In this document: piece by piece, positions 9,461 through 19,995 of the stretch
Position numbering within the stretch: position 1 is the first letter of the stretch
How the letters are laid out: each line of letters begins with the position of its first letter
Origin: Monoplex corrugatus
Lineage: Eukaryota; Mollusca; Gastropoda; Littorinimorpha; Ranellidae
Assembly: GCA_030674185.1 (NCBI GenBank)
Contig: JAPXFY010000013.1
Location: forward strand, 50,700,567 to 50,764,566
Length of the DNA: 64,000 bases
Reading direction: 5' to 3'
The notes under the pieces: model-generated
Told to the model about the DNA's origin: nothing
Database searches by the model: none
The model's input: only the letters and a program-made list of their open reading frames with translations
Translations under genes and position numbers: made by a program

Positions 9461-10575
9461 ATTTATTTAGGTCATATAAGTCATGTCTGTGTCTTGTGGT
9501 TTACTGAAACCTGAAAACACCAACTGACCAAGTACATGCACCCATTAAACCCATCAGAGTAAGCAGACTGCATTTACATACCATGAAAACAGTGTGATTA
9601 CATGCATCCAAGAAACATCAGAATGCTAAGATAAATAATGTGTTGAACTTGAAGAGCCAAAATGAATAGCATGGTGGTTGTGTCACAAGAGCAGTGCAGA
9701 TGATGGGGTAGAAAACAAAAGAAAAGAAAATATAAGACCAAATAAACTGAAAGACCAATGAAACTGAAAAAAAATCAGGACACAGAACACTGACATAATT
9801 TCAATCCTTGGGTCTACAGTACGAAATGGTCAATAAACAAACACATAACATGACAGACATGGATAATATAAACAATGGAGTTTTCTCCATTCTACTTTCA
9901 TATGGCACAGTGAGTTCAATCAGAATTATGATGAATCAGAGTGATGAACAAGAATGGAGTAATATATCTATATTATGTCAAAAATGGATTTATACAATAT
10001 AAAATGACAGTCTACGCAGACATGTACTGATGTAGGTTACAAAAACTAGACCTAGTCTGCAGTGACAGTTGTCAATAATGATTATGAGCAGACAAGCTAA
10101 AGCAATAATCATCCACTGTCAGTAAGCAGAAATCGGCTGTCTAATTAAAGAGGGCTCTTACGTTAGGGGGGGCACTTAGGGAGGCATCCTGTAAGTCTAA
10201 CATCATCTTCATAAGCTGCAAGAAGTTCAAAACACTGCAGAAAGGCAGGTATTCAAGGTGTCTTTAGAAATACAATCACATAAAGCCTGAACCAGCTTCC
10301 CATTCTTTATATTACACATTTTCAACTCTTTTTGTACTTCTTATTTCTTTGAAACTGCTCTTCTTTCCCTCTCAAATCTTTTCTCTGTGTATGCATCCCC
10401 AAGACAGTTTTTTTTCCTCTTCTGATTCAAAAATACTTCATGTTCCTCATATTAGAACTAAAACCAGTGGAGTACATTCCCTTTCTTATGCAGCCCCCAG
10501 GATCTAGAATTCCCTTCCTAATGAAATATAAGAAATATCATCAATACTGTCTTACAAATCTCCTCTGACAACTCA

Positions 10576-11135
10576 CATCATCATCATCATCATCATGTGC
10601 CCTGCCGCATGGCATTGATGATCATGGCCCTCCACACAAATCTATCCCCTGTCGCTGTAACTAGTGTAAGTACATCTCCCACCCTCTGTTTTCAGGCACT
10701 CTGCAAGTCTGTCCACATATTTTCTCCCTGGGTCTACCTGTATCCTCTTTTCCTCCAGCTTTCAATTTCATGTTGTGAACAGGTGCTCTAATTTCCCCTT
10801 TCCTCATAAAATGGCCTATAAATCCTGCCTGTCTTTTCCTAATCTTCTTTATCCTGCCTGTCTTTTCCTAATCTTCTTTATCAATGATCTTCTTGTGTCT
10901 GCCTCCTACACCACTGTCTTGTTTGTTTTCTTTGCTGTCCATGGAACTCTCAAGATTATTCTTAGAAACCACATTTCAGTTGCCTCAATTTCGTTCTGAC
11001 TTTGCATGCTGACTGTCCATGCCTCACAAACGTACAACAGTATCAGTCCTAATATAACATTCATGATTCAAGAACTCTCTTCCTGATGTTAACCGATAGG
11101 CATTTGTACTACAAGTTCTAACTTCCTCTGGCCCA
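10576..11135 (-). mobile_element. RTE-like LINE, degraded 3' fragment (copy B)
   Basis: It begins with the inverted tail (CAT)n GTGCCCTGCCGCATGGC and can be followed through the GHFMRKG, KKTNE and ILLYG coding blocks to about 11135. It has many substitutions and a 27-bp internal duplication near 10830-10880. No open frame survives. Confidence 0.75.
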
Positions 11136-11139
11136 CCCC

Positions 11140-11621
11140 ATGCCCTCTGGTTTATCTGGCTGTCTTTGTAATGTTTATGTTATCAGGTGACTAATGTGTA
11201 AGCCTATAGTCGAGTTGTTGAGAAGGGGCAAAGTCAGGAAAGAGTGGCATGTATGTGTGTGTGTGTGTGTGTGTGTATGTGTGTGTGTGTGATTGGGGAG
11301 TGGGTGGGTATGAATATGTGCATGTGTGCACATGTTGGGTTTGTTTACGTCATGTTGTATAGTATGTACTGTTAAGTATGTATGGTAAATTTACATATGT
11401 TTGATGGTGATTCGGACTTATAACATGTTAATCTTTTCTTCTTTATCACTGACTGCTTATTATAACTATTAAACAGAGGGTTATGCTTAGGGCCTACGCT
11501 ATAAATGCTTCAGTATTAATAGTAGTAGTAATAACCTATTTTTACAATTAATAGTAGCATTGACATTTGTTGTTGTATTGTTATTATCATTATTATCATC
11601 AGCATCACCATTATGCCTATA

Positions 11622-11657
<36 letters not shown>

Positions 11658-11830
11658 CATTATTATTGTAACTATTTTATTAGTAGGTACTCAAAAGTGA
11701 TTCAGTGAAAGTGAAGTGATCACATTTAGACTTGTATTTTTGAATAGATCTCATTCTCCTGATTCCACAGATACCAGAATCAACTCTGTAGAGCAATTAG
11801 GAGCGAAGTTATGAATTTTTGAATTATTTA
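11140..11830. other. CACTIN intron 1, proximal part
   Basis: No gene is seen. The stretch contains a (GT)n run near 11252-11290 and an (ATT/ATC)n-rich stretch at about 11575-11680. Confidence 0.6.
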
Positions 11831-11833
11831 ATT

Positions 11834-11918
11834 TTGGCAGGTGAATATCTGAACCATTCTGCCACTCTTCTAATAATATTAGAAGAGTGGCAGAATGGTT
11901 CAGATATTCACCTGCCAA
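11834..11918. repeat. Perfect 85-bp palindrome (42-bp arms, 1-nt centre)
   Basis: TTGGCAGGTGAATATCTGAA and the following 22 bases are repeated in exact inverse orientation around the single A at 11876. The right arm is the tRNA-like head of a SINE, so the left arm looks like an inverted copy of that head. It would form a long hairpin in CACTIN intron 1. Confidence 0.95.
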
Positions 11919-12160
11919 TAACTAAACCCGGGTTCCATGGTTCATTTCCCTTTGTAGCTTCGGCTGTTCTCTTCAGTTTGACTGAAAATCAAACTGAATG
12001 TCTAGTCCTGAAGAAAGGGATGAAAAACGAGCCAGACCTCACTACAGATCTCACGGCAATTGAAAATCATAAAGTGCAGGGATTCCGTCCAGCTGCCATC
12101 GCAGCCATGTGTTCACCTGTAATCTATCTAATTCTAATTAGGCCTACTGTAAAAATTCAG
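11877..12160 (+). repeat. tRNA-derived SINE with inverted 5' head
   Basis: The A-box-like TGGCAGAATGG and B-box-like GGGTTCCATGG are about 50 bp apart, as in tRNA-derived SINEs. A short stem (CAGTTTGA/TCAAACTG) follows near 11978-12000. The 3' end is not defined. Confidence 0.5.
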
Positions 12161-12349
12161 CAATATTCATTCCAATCAATAATGATTTCAATGTTACTGA
12201 CCGTTAATACGGTAATGTTAAATCAAATGTAATATTACATGAATCATAATTCATTGATAATTGATTGATTGCAACAAGTTCTAACATTCAACAGAATTTG
12301 AACAATTTCTCTCCAGTCCAAGTGGCTTTATCACGATCAGGAGTCTTAC

Positions 12350-12435
12350 CTTTCTTTCTTTCTCTTTCGGTTGTCTCGATCCCTTTCTCTTGATGTAGAA
12401 CGATGTGAGCGTTTTTTCTTCTCTTTGTTGCCCAT
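12350..12435 (-). CDS. CACTIN: CACTIN homologue, coding exon 1 with start codon
   Basis: The ATG at 12435 begins MGNKEKKKRSHRSTSRERDR, a basic RS-type start, and the exon ends after 86 nt at a consensus AAG|GTAAG donor. The remaining AG of the split codon joins exon 2 in phase. The intron to exon 2 is about 4.2 kb and holds SINEs, an RTE fragment and a perfect palindrome. Two overlapping open frames on the same strand (12281-12494) read through the donor and are not the gene. The ATG faces the putative PIG-Y start 234 bp away. Confidence 0.8.
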
Positions 12436-12668
12436 TTTTCAATCTTATAATAAGCACAATAATTGAATAAAATTTTATTTTCGCCACACAACAAACGTCG
12501 CGAAACAGGAACTACCTATGGTTATCTGTCCTTACTTCCGGAACATCTTTTTTAATTTCTAGAGTTACACCCCTTCAGTTGTTTTACGAAAAAATGTGAT
12601 GGGGGGTCTTTCGAGCAAACAATGAGAAGTTGAGCAAGCTGAATTAGCTCAGTTTAACGTTTTTACAA
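12436..12668. promoter_or_regulatory. Putative divergent promoter between CACTIN and PIG-Y
   Basis: Only 233 bp separate the CACTIN ATG (minus) from the ATG proposed for PIG-Y (plus). The spacer contains ACTTCCGG at 12534-12541, a perfect ETS/GABP core common in bidirectional housekeeping promoters, and several CpG dinucleotides around ACGTCGCGAAAC. There is no clear TATA box. Two minimal upstream ORFs (ATG TGA and ATG AGA AGT TGA) precede the plus-strand ATG. Confidence 0.55.
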
Positions 12669-12671
12669 ATG
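12669..12671 (+). CDS. PIGY: Putative PIG-Y exon 1: start codon only
   Basis: This ATG is immediately followed by a strong donor (ATG|GTAAGAG). Splicing to the exon at 15459 keeps phase 0 and gives a 43-residue protein beginning MAVEEEI. An in-frame TAG at 12645-12647 rules out a longer N-terminus from this exon. Vertebrate PIG-Y is about 71 residues with two hydrophobic segments. Either this homologue has lost the first segment, or an additional exon between 12.7 and 15.4 kb supplies it and was missed. No convincing hydrophobic exon was found there. Confidence 0.4.
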
Positions 12672-13544
12672 GTAAGAGCAGTTAATGAATAGCTACATAA
12701 GTAATATTGCCTGCACGGTAGGTATCATGAAAGAGCTTTGACTTATTTAATGTATTTTTGCGTATTTTGTTCTTGCTCATTGAAGCAAACAAAATGAAAG
12801 TAAACAAGCCGGAGTCGGCGGAAGGGGAGCAAGGAGCCGAAAGACCCGTCAAGTTGCCTTTTTAATAAGTAGAAATCGAAAAACATGTTTCATTTGCTGT
12901 TTTGCTAAGAAACAGAGGATAAAAGAGGTGAGACTTTTGCCATTAACGAATACTGTGGCCAGATGTAAAAAGAACTGGAGTTGTTGTTTTTTTAACTTCT
13001 TGGGTTTTCAGCCGTTTTGTGATGCCTTCTTCATTAATATCATATGACGAATAATAGTATCTTACCACAGATGTAAAATCAGTGAGTGTGCTTGAAAAGA
13101 TATGGGCGCACGGGTAAGACTTCTGGTGACAGTGAAATGATACAAGCTTGCTTGATCAGAGCTTATAAATGGACCGTGTCTACAACCCCCCCCCCCTCCC
13201 CCCCCCCCCCCCCCATGTGCCGGAATGATCATCCTCAAGATCGTGGGCACCAAAAGAAAGAAGAAGATGAAGGTCTGGCCATGTTATTCACCATGACCCG
13301 TAATGACAGTCCAGTACCACCTGTCGGAGGCAAGGAAGGGTATGACACCAAAGTCAACAAAGGAAGAGCTGGGAGATAAAAATGACACTCATGAGACAGA
13401 GTATCCTGTCAGCTGCTGCATTCCATCTATTCCATCAACTACAGTTGTTACATTGATGATGATGTACGCTGTGGTGATGAGCATGATGGGCTGTTAGGAA
13501 ATGATGGAGGGTATCTGTGGTAATGAAATATGTATGATGAGTTC

Positions 13545-13710
13545 CTTATGCAGGTAGTTAGGGCCTCAGACTTTCAAAGAGAAGGTCCAGGTTCGACCAT
13601 CTCTGGGTGTTACTTGTTGGAAGGATGAAATTTTTCCAGTCTCCCAGGTCAACAGATGTGCAGACCAACTAGTGGCTCATTCCCTATGTGACGTATGTGC
13701 CTACAATAGA
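13545..13710 (+). repeat. tRNA-derived SINE, family 2
   Basis: An A-box-like GCAGGTAGTTAGGGCCTCAG and a B-box CAGGTTCGACC are followed by the family body, with TTTTTCCAGTCTCCCAGGTC and GTGCAGACCAACTAGTG. Confidence 0.7.
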
Positions 13711-14923
13711 CACTCCCTTATTGTTATTCATGAGAAAGGAGGGGTGACTTCCCTTGGAAACTGTCCTGACTAATCTGCTACAAGGTAAAAAAAAAACGAA
13801 ACATGGTGTCAGAAGTGGAATACCATAAGAACAAGTTTTAATTCATGAGAAGTGCCGGCGGACGCCACATGAATTGAAATTTCCATCTCAACATTGTTAC
13901 TTGTCTTTTAAGTGGGTTTTTCCTTTTCTGAAACTATCAAGCCGATGGCACACGGGTCCTGTATGACACACACTTGTCTGCATACAGAACTGAAAGTATC
14001 AAATCTTAATTTTGATCAAACCATCTCGGAGTTTGAGCTAAGTGAGCTGCTCTATGCTAAGATCCAGTTTTCAGATGCACAATTAATTCGATCACATTTT
14101 TAAAGACATCAAACAATAAACTGTATATGGCATCAGCACAATTTTGTGGTTATTGAATATGCAGTTCAGAAATGGCAGCATGGTGACAAGACTTTTGGAT
14201 CGGCCTTCAAATTCCTTTCTTTTTAACATATTTCATCTTTGTGATCATGCGATGAACTTGTACTTTTAGCAGTACAACAGACATTTCCTGTAGCCAATTA
14301 TTCGTTTGTGAAGTGACTGTAATCCTGACTAGAGTCTGCTTTTTCACAGTTGTCTTTGTGAGGAATTCTCAGCATATGTTGTGGCAGAATGTTTGGCTTT
14401 GTGTCTTGCCTGAGTAGTGGTCATATGATGTGAGAATTTGCCTGTCTGGAGTTAGGCAGTGTCCAAACATCACAAAGGCCTTAACAACAGCTGTGTGGGA
14501 GGGACACTGTAAAGAATTAGGACATTGACTTTATGGAAAAACATGAAATGTTTCTTTTTTTGCCTCAAAATTGGAAAAGCCACAATTCAAGAAGAAAAAT
14601 TTGAGAAGCGTTTGAAATGATGGAGGGTCAACTATCACCAAACAGAATCATTGGATTTGAGCTCCCTGCAGTCAGCAGACAGATTCTCACATTCTGTAAC
14701 TGCCTTACACAAGAGACAGAGCTAAACATACACCCAGTATTCCTCCTGATGGAAGCCTCATGCAGAGATCGGAAATAATACAAAAAGTGGACTAAGATAA
14801 GGATCAGAGTTTGAAGGTTAATCCAGAGGGATTCATCGCTGTTCCTTCTTTTTTTTTCAGTAATTGTGTAGCAGACTCCTTGAGCCTGTGCAAAACTTGT
14901 GCGTAGGCAAGTTCTGAGAAGGT

Positions 14924-15062
14924 TGAGGGAGGGGAAGAGAACCTATAAAAGACTAAATGACACCACCAAACCAGAATGATGGGCATATCAAGATTGGCAC
15001 CGAATAGGCCAGTTTTTATGTTGCAGGCTGGGCTTAAACTCCAGTCCATGGCTTTATCAACA
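14924..15062 (-). repeat. tRNA-derived SINE, family 1
   Basis: Read on the minus strand it has GATAAAGCCATGGACTGGAG, CCCAGCCTGCAACATAAAAA and the CATTCTGGTTTGGTGGTGTC body of family 1. A separate tRNA-like head with a B box (GGGTTCTACCCC) follows near 15090-15130. Confidence 0.65.
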
Positions 15063-15162
15063 GAGACAGCCAGCCTGGATGAAAATTTGATTGGGCTTGG
15101 GGTAGAACCCAGGACTTCTTATTTGTGAGGGAGTATGATAACCGCTACACTATTGAGCCTTG

Positions 15163-15353
15163 TTAACCCTTCAACTCCCGCACCCTATCCACCAGCATCC
15201 TGCATTATCAACCATGCCAGCAAAGCAAAAACTTCACCCATTGATTTTCTTACCCTATCCACCATCTTCCTGCAGGAAGCTGGTGGATAGGGTGAGGAAA
15301 TAAAGGGTTAAGTTTTTGCAGTTAATGGATAGGTGCGGGAGTCAGAGGGTTAA
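15163..15353 (+). mobile_element. TTAA-bounded nested palindromic element, copy 1
   Basis: The 191-bp element runs from TTAACCCTTCAACTCCCGC to GCGGGAGTCAGAGGGTTAA. Inside lies a second palindrome centred on CTTCCTGCAGGAAG, with arms reading TACCCTATCCACCA. TTAA borders and CCC-starting termini are features of piggyBac-type elements, so a non-autonomous piggyBac-like element is the best guess. It has no coding capacity. Confidence 0.7.
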
Positions 15354-15458
15354 GGATCATTTATTTCATAAAGTTGATAGATTTGGGTATCATTCTGCAT
15401 ACCCAGAATTATTTATCTGTTTATTAATTTATGTAATGAAAATGTTATTTGATTAAAG

Positions 15459-15587
15459 GCGGTGGAGGAGGAAATTGACACAACATCGGCAACATGGTAC
15501 CTGCTACTGATTCCATCAACACTTATCGTCCTCGTCATCGCCCTTTTCCTCAACTGGCTGGGTCTCAAGTTCTTCAGGCACAATTAG
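15459..15587 (+). CDS. PIGY: PIG-Y-like GPI-GlcNAc transferase subunit, terminal coding exon
   Basis: The exon encodes AVEEEIDTTSATWYLLLIPS, then TLIVLVIALFLNWLGLKFFR and HN before a TAG. It has one hydrophobic membrane segment and a short basic C-terminus. The end, W-x-G-x-K-x-F-R-H-N, matches that of PIG-Y, the small ER-membrane subunit of the complex that transfers GlcNAc to phosphatidylinositol in the first step of GPI-anchor synthesis. The VEE before the helix also fits the vertebrate loop. The acceptor is TTGATTAAAG. A perfect donor (GTAAGT) begins one base after the stop codon, so the 3' UTR is probably spliced. The call rests on the C-terminal match and small size, so moderate confidence is appropriate. 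Confidence 0.6.
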   Translation, partial: AVEEEIDTTSATWYLLLIPSTLIVLVIALFLNWLGLKFFRHN

Positions 15588-15610
15588 GTAAGTACTGTAA
15601 GACTGGTTAA

Positions 15611-15870
15611 GTGTGTGTGTGTGTGTGTGTGTCTGTATCTATGTCTGTGTGTGTCTCTGTGTCTTTCAGTGTGTCTGTGTCTATGTGTGTGTATACGTGT
15701 GTCTGTGTCTGTGTCTGTATGTGCATGTTTCTGAGTACATGTGGGTTTGTGTATCTGTGTCTGTGTGTGTACATGTATGTGTGTGTATCTATTGTGTGTG
15801 TTGGTGGGTGTGTCTGTCTGTCTGTGCACATGTCAATGCAAGCATGCATGGTGTGTGTCTGTGTATACTG
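15611..15870. repeat. Imperfect (GT)n / (GTCT)n tract
   Basis: GT-rich sequence with frequent TCTG interruptions starts just downstream of the PIG-Y exon donor. Open frames on both strands here are repeat artefacts. Confidence 0.9.
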
Positions 15871-16490
15871 TATATGTGTAGCATATGCACGCGTTATGTT
15901 TGCAGCTCCTTAACTGATCAGTCAGCTGGCTGAGCAGAAATAAAGTGAAACCCTTCCAGTCCTGCCAGGTGCTATACTTTTGGTATAGCATGCTACGCCC
16001 AACCATAGTCTGATACACTGTTATGCTCATGTGTAAATTACTACACGTAGAAAAACAAATCCAGCAGCATAGGCTTGTGTGTGTATGCATGTACATGCGC
16101 ATGTGTGGAATGTTGGAACATAGTGCTGGCAAGTAGGCCTAAAAAGTAAAATGTTTGCGTGTGAGGTCATACTATGAAACAGAACTGGCCAAAATCTTAT
16201 CATAACCAAACATAATTCACATGTCATCCTCTCTCCATCCATCCTGTCATAAACACGAGGTTGTTGAACTCCTGGGGGCCCCTCCACCCTGGCCATTGAC
16301 TTCTTTGAGGAAGTTCGTCCACCAATAATGCCATGTTAACATCACACGCTTATGTCACCGTAGCTCATCGCTGTGCTGCGCTTGGAGTCAGTGATAAAGA
16401 GATTTAGGAAATTGATGGGGACTAGCGTTCCTGTCAATCCAACTGGTAGGATGCAGCTGTCAGAGAACCATGGTATTGCTGCTATCCAGA
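15871..16490. other. Stretch without recognised genes
   Basis: No exon or domain is recognised. The open frame at 16027-16296 on the minus strand has no family features. Confidence 0.5.
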
Positions 16491-16615
16491 ATCCTGTACA
16501 CCCCAATGCATGAAGCTAAATAAAATCAAAAATGTATCTCCTGTATACCCCAATGCATGAAGCTAAGTAAATTGTAATTCTGTACACCCCCAATGCATGA
16601 AGCTAAATAAAACCT
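16491..16615. repeat. Three tandem copies of a 40-48 bp unit
   Basis: Each unit contains TGTACACCCCAATGCATGAA and GCTAAATAAA, starting near 16493, 16541 and 16580. Each copy supplies an AATAAA-like signal. Confidence 0.85.
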
Positions 16616-16719
16616 AAGGTTTAAATTTGAGATTCCGTGTTTGTGAGAGGGTTTTTCTTTGTTTGTTTGTTTTGTTTATATTTTTCATACTATGTCTGTG
16701 AGGGGATTTTTGTGTGTAT

Positions 16720-16757
<38 letters not shown>

Positions 16758-16764
16758 GTGTGTG

Positions 16765-16828
<64 letters not shown>

Positions 16829-16904
16829 CCTTCTCTCACATTTCATTGGCTACTCTCATTTTGCCTGAGTCCTACTCTTTGAGATATAATGGAGTTGACA
16901 GGTC

Positions 16905-16937
<33 letters not shown>

Positions 16938-16957
16938 TGTGTGTGTGTGTGTGTGGT
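16720..16957. repeat. (CA)n(TA)n(GT)n inverted microsatellite and a second (GT)n
   Basis: CA repeats (16722-16744) pass through ATATATATATAT into a long GT run ending near 16826, so the two sides are complementary and can fold back. A second GT run lies at about 16901-16957. Confidence 0.9.
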
Positions 16958-17655
16958 GTTTTGTGTGTTGTGTTTTGCTGCCACATCTTTTGCACTACTT
17001 CAGTAATATCCATCCCTTCCATGCGACCATTTTGACTTAAGCTTCAGTGTACCATCAGTTTGATCAAATCACCAAAGTTTGTTATATCACAGTCCTAATA
17101 TTAGGGAGTCCATAGGACCTAACAAGTATTAAACCACTGTGAGACCACTGTGCATTACATCCTGATTTTTTCAGTAGAAATCAGTTGTGTCTTATTGACT
17201 TAACTCTTTTGCTTTTACATGATAGTACTCGTATGTTTTTGACACTCTCTTCCAAATCCAGTCACACTTATAAGCATACTACTGGTTGCACATTTGAAAC
17301 TACAGAAGAAGGGCCTTTTTTATACCCTTCACAGGCATAATGTAGCCATTACGGTCACTAGATTTAAGTTTTGTTTCTCAAGATAACGTCACAACACTCA
17401 GAATAAATTCCATAAGCTCTGATGCCACTGATACTATGTGATGGAGAAAAACAAAAATGATCATGGCAGAAGCCATAAGCATATGTACAAGCCCTATGTG
17501 TAGGCAAGGTCTTGAGGTCCTACCTGGCATATACGGGTTCTGTGTCTGTTTACTTATCAATAGAAATAGAACCCACATGCTAAATAGGACTTTTTTTGTT
17601 TGTTTGTTTAGGATCATCGCCCTCAGGGAGGTTACCTTTGTGCTCACCTTTCCAC
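16958..17655. other. Stretch without recognised genes
   Basis: Nothing supportable is seen. Open frames here have no domain. Confidence 0.5.
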
Positions 17656-17678
17656 CCCCCCCCCCCCCCCCCCCCATT
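17656..17678. repeat. Poly-C tract
   Basis: A run of about 23 nearly uninterrupted C residues, one of several long C or G runs in the window. Confidence 0.95.
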
Positions 17679-17726
17679 TTCTACGCCACCTTAATGGCCA
17701 TAGAAGCTGGCAGAGTTTTTACAGTG

Positions 17727-18112
17727 AGATGATGATGATGTCAGTGAGGATGATAATCATGATGCTGTGGAGTTCCATCTGGGATTGAGACTGTGTGACA
17801 GGGCTGTACTCTATGCTTACTTCATAATATATCCTGACGTCGACCAGGCCTGAGAGATGCAGACACCTGCGGTGTTGGTCAAAAGATTTGAGCAACACCC
17901 TCAATTTCGCATCCGTTAAGTGGATGAGATCTCAACTGTGTGGTCCCAGTCTTCCCAGTGAGCCCATAGCATGCCCAATTCTGGGTAGGAGCCTGTTAGA
18001 GCCGAAAAATCCCACAGTGAATTTTTGTTTTTGAAGGGACTGATGGGGATTCTAACCCACAACCTTTGAGTCTGTAGTCTGTTGCGTTAACCATTACACC
18101 ACGGTGACTGGT
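17727..18112 (-). repeat. tRNA-derived SINE, family 3
   Basis: On the minus strand the head CACCGTGGTGTAATGGTTAA (A box) and GGTTGTGGGTTAGAATCCCC (B box) is intact. The body includes GGATTTTTCGGCTCTAACAG and GAGATCTCATCCACTTAACG. The 3' end carries (ATC)n near 17727-17765. A second copy is at 37913-38075 next to a 30-bp satellite. Confidence 0.75.
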
Positions 18113-18777
18113 TTACTAAATAGGACTTCAGGACCTTGCCTGCACTCTCAGTGTTTCACACACAGGTCTCACACAGAATCGTTCGCATTTCATTGCATGC
18201 ACAGCATGAGTCACCTGATGTTTTCCAGATAACGAGCAGTCATGACCCACAGTACTCCCACTATTTTAAGAACTCTTGACTTGGCATAGTCCCACTATTT
18301 AAGAATTCTTTATTTGGCAGACCAAGACTTTGACTCTATGCAATAAGAAAGGACAGGCCAGCCTGTGAGGAGAATTACCTGGTAAAGAGGGGCAATACAA
18401 ATCAGCCTCAGTGGATGTTTTCTATTCTACTGTCAGGCAGTATGAGGCATCAAGAAATGCGAAAAGATTAAATTAATGCTGAGATGTGAATTCTGCCATT
18501 GTTCAAAAAGACTGAATTATGATTTTGTGTTTGACACACAAACAACTTCGAGTATCAGTGTTTAGATTGCCTGTACACCATGGGCGTAAAGCATTCCATT
18601 AGTAATGGCACATTTGGCTGAAGCACGTATGAAATTGCCAGAGACCAGGGAACTGTTTGAACAAATTCAAAATTTTGTCACTGTATCTGCCATAAGTTGT
18701 GTTGTTAAGGAGTCATGAGTTATTTTCTTGTATCCGTAAAGATCAGAACGAACTATGTGTTGTGAGGATGCTCAAGT
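18113..18777. other. Stretch without recognised genes
   Basis: No exon or repeat family is recognised by eye. Confidence 0.5.
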
Positions 18778-18975
18778 TTAACCCTTTGACTCCCGCACCC
18801 TGTCCCCTAGCATCCTGCTTTGTCAGCCATGCTAGCAAAACAAAAAGTGAAAACTTAACCTTTACTCCCTCACCCTTTCCACCAGCTTCCTGCAGGAAGC
18901 TGGTGGAAAGAGTGAGGGAGTCAAAGGGTTAAGTTTTTGCAGTTGCTGGATAAGGTACAAGAGTGAAAGGGTTAC
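18778..18975 (+). mobile_element. TTAA-bounded nested palindromic element, copy 2
   Basis: It starts TTAACCCTTTGACTCCCGCA. The inner palindrome runs from about TTAACCTTTACTCCCTCACC to GTGAGGGAGTCAAAGGGTTA, centred on CTTCCTGCAGGAAG. The right border has decayed to TTAC. The architecture is the same as in copies 1 and 3. Confidence 0.75.
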
Positions 18976-19082
18976 AGATGTGTTGTAGTTTCTGTACTGT
19001 ATATTGTTCACATAGCCCTTCAGAAAGAGATATGACCAGCAGGGAATATTGTGAATAAACTATCAGAAGTCTGAATACGCTC

Positions 19083-19195
19083 TCTCTTCCTCTCTCTCTC
19101 TGTGTCTCTGTCTCTGTCTCTGTCTCTCTCTCTTTCTCTTTCTCTGTCTCTCCCCCCCCCCCCCCTCTCTGTCCTCCTCCCCTCTCACCCTGTCA
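19083..19195. repeat. (CT)n tract with poly-C core
   Basis: CT/CTGT repeats are followed by a run of about 12 C residues near 19153-19164. Confidence 0.9.
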
Positions 19196-19311
19196 CGATC
19201 TCTCCATTTTGTTTCTGGCCTCCACCCAGCACTTCACATGAAACAGTACAAATTTAGGTCAGTGATAAAACTAATTCTCCACCCAGTGCAATGTGCAGTG
19301 TAGGCAGTTTC

Positions 19312-19379
19312 AAAAACTAGTATTAAACATTAACCCTGCCCTATCAAAACTAGTATTAAACATTAACCCTGCCCTATCA
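19312..19379. repeat. Tandem duplication of a 32-bp unit
   Basis: AAAACTAGTATTAAACATTA plus ACCCTGCCCTATC is present twice, head to tail, with no differences seen. Confidence 0.9.
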
Positions 19380-19639
19380 GCCATTTTCCTATGGGACATG
19401 GGTGTAGTCATGAGAGAGTTAATCACTTTCAAAACTTACCCACCCATCAGCACAGGCACGCACACAGTTTATTATGTTTTGAAAGAAATTAAAAATATTG
19501 ACGTACAATAAAAATTATAATCTGGCTTGATTTAAAAAAAATGATCAGGGTAAACATTTGGAAATAAAATAAGAAAGAAATTAGAATTAAACAGCAAGAT
19601 GATCAAATTGTTTTAACAGTGTCATTTTGTCATGCTCAC

Positions 19640-19864
<225 letters not shown>

Positions 19865-19865
19865 A

Positions 19866-19995
19866 CATTTTTTTGGGTCTGTAACCATGACTTGGGTGCC
19901 GTACCTTCCAGATTTAAATTTTGATGAGTCTTCAACAATCCACACCTTTGATCAAAATTTGGTAAAGATCCACCCATAAAGAGCTGAGAAAATGA
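19866..19995 (+). repeat. Interspersed repeat next to CA tract
   Basis: The block with GGTAAAGATCCACCCATAAA and GAGCTGAGAAAAT recurs inverted at 24866-24960, again directly beside a CA/GT tract. Confidence 0.65.

Larger units (their letters stand above)
8190..10575. other. CACTIN intron 1, distal part
   Basis: No coding exon is recognised here. The stretch contains SINE copies at about 8636-8775 and 9240-9460 and otherwise AT-rich unique-looking sequence. A block near 9885-9960 (CTCCATTCTACTTTCATATG and following) resembles one near 36750-36825, so it is a further interspersed repeat. Confidence 0.6.
12672..15458. other. Putative PIG-Y intron
   Basis: No coding exon is supported. The stretch contains a poly-C tract at 13182-13214 and SINEs near 13545 and 14924. 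It also contains the TTAA-bounded palindromic element at 15163. Open frames at 13062-13497 and 13912-14103 show no domain and are probably chance. Confidence 0.5.

Noticed and set aside
12281..12494. Two 68-codon frames overlapping CACTIN exon 1
   Set aside because: They ignore the strong donor at 12349. Only the frame beginning at 12435 splices in phase to exon 2.
13912..14103. Missing N-terminal exon of PIG-Y
   Set aside because: The frame lacks a hydrophobic helix and has no donor in the required phase. MFLFLP at about 14549 was also considered, but no helix follows.
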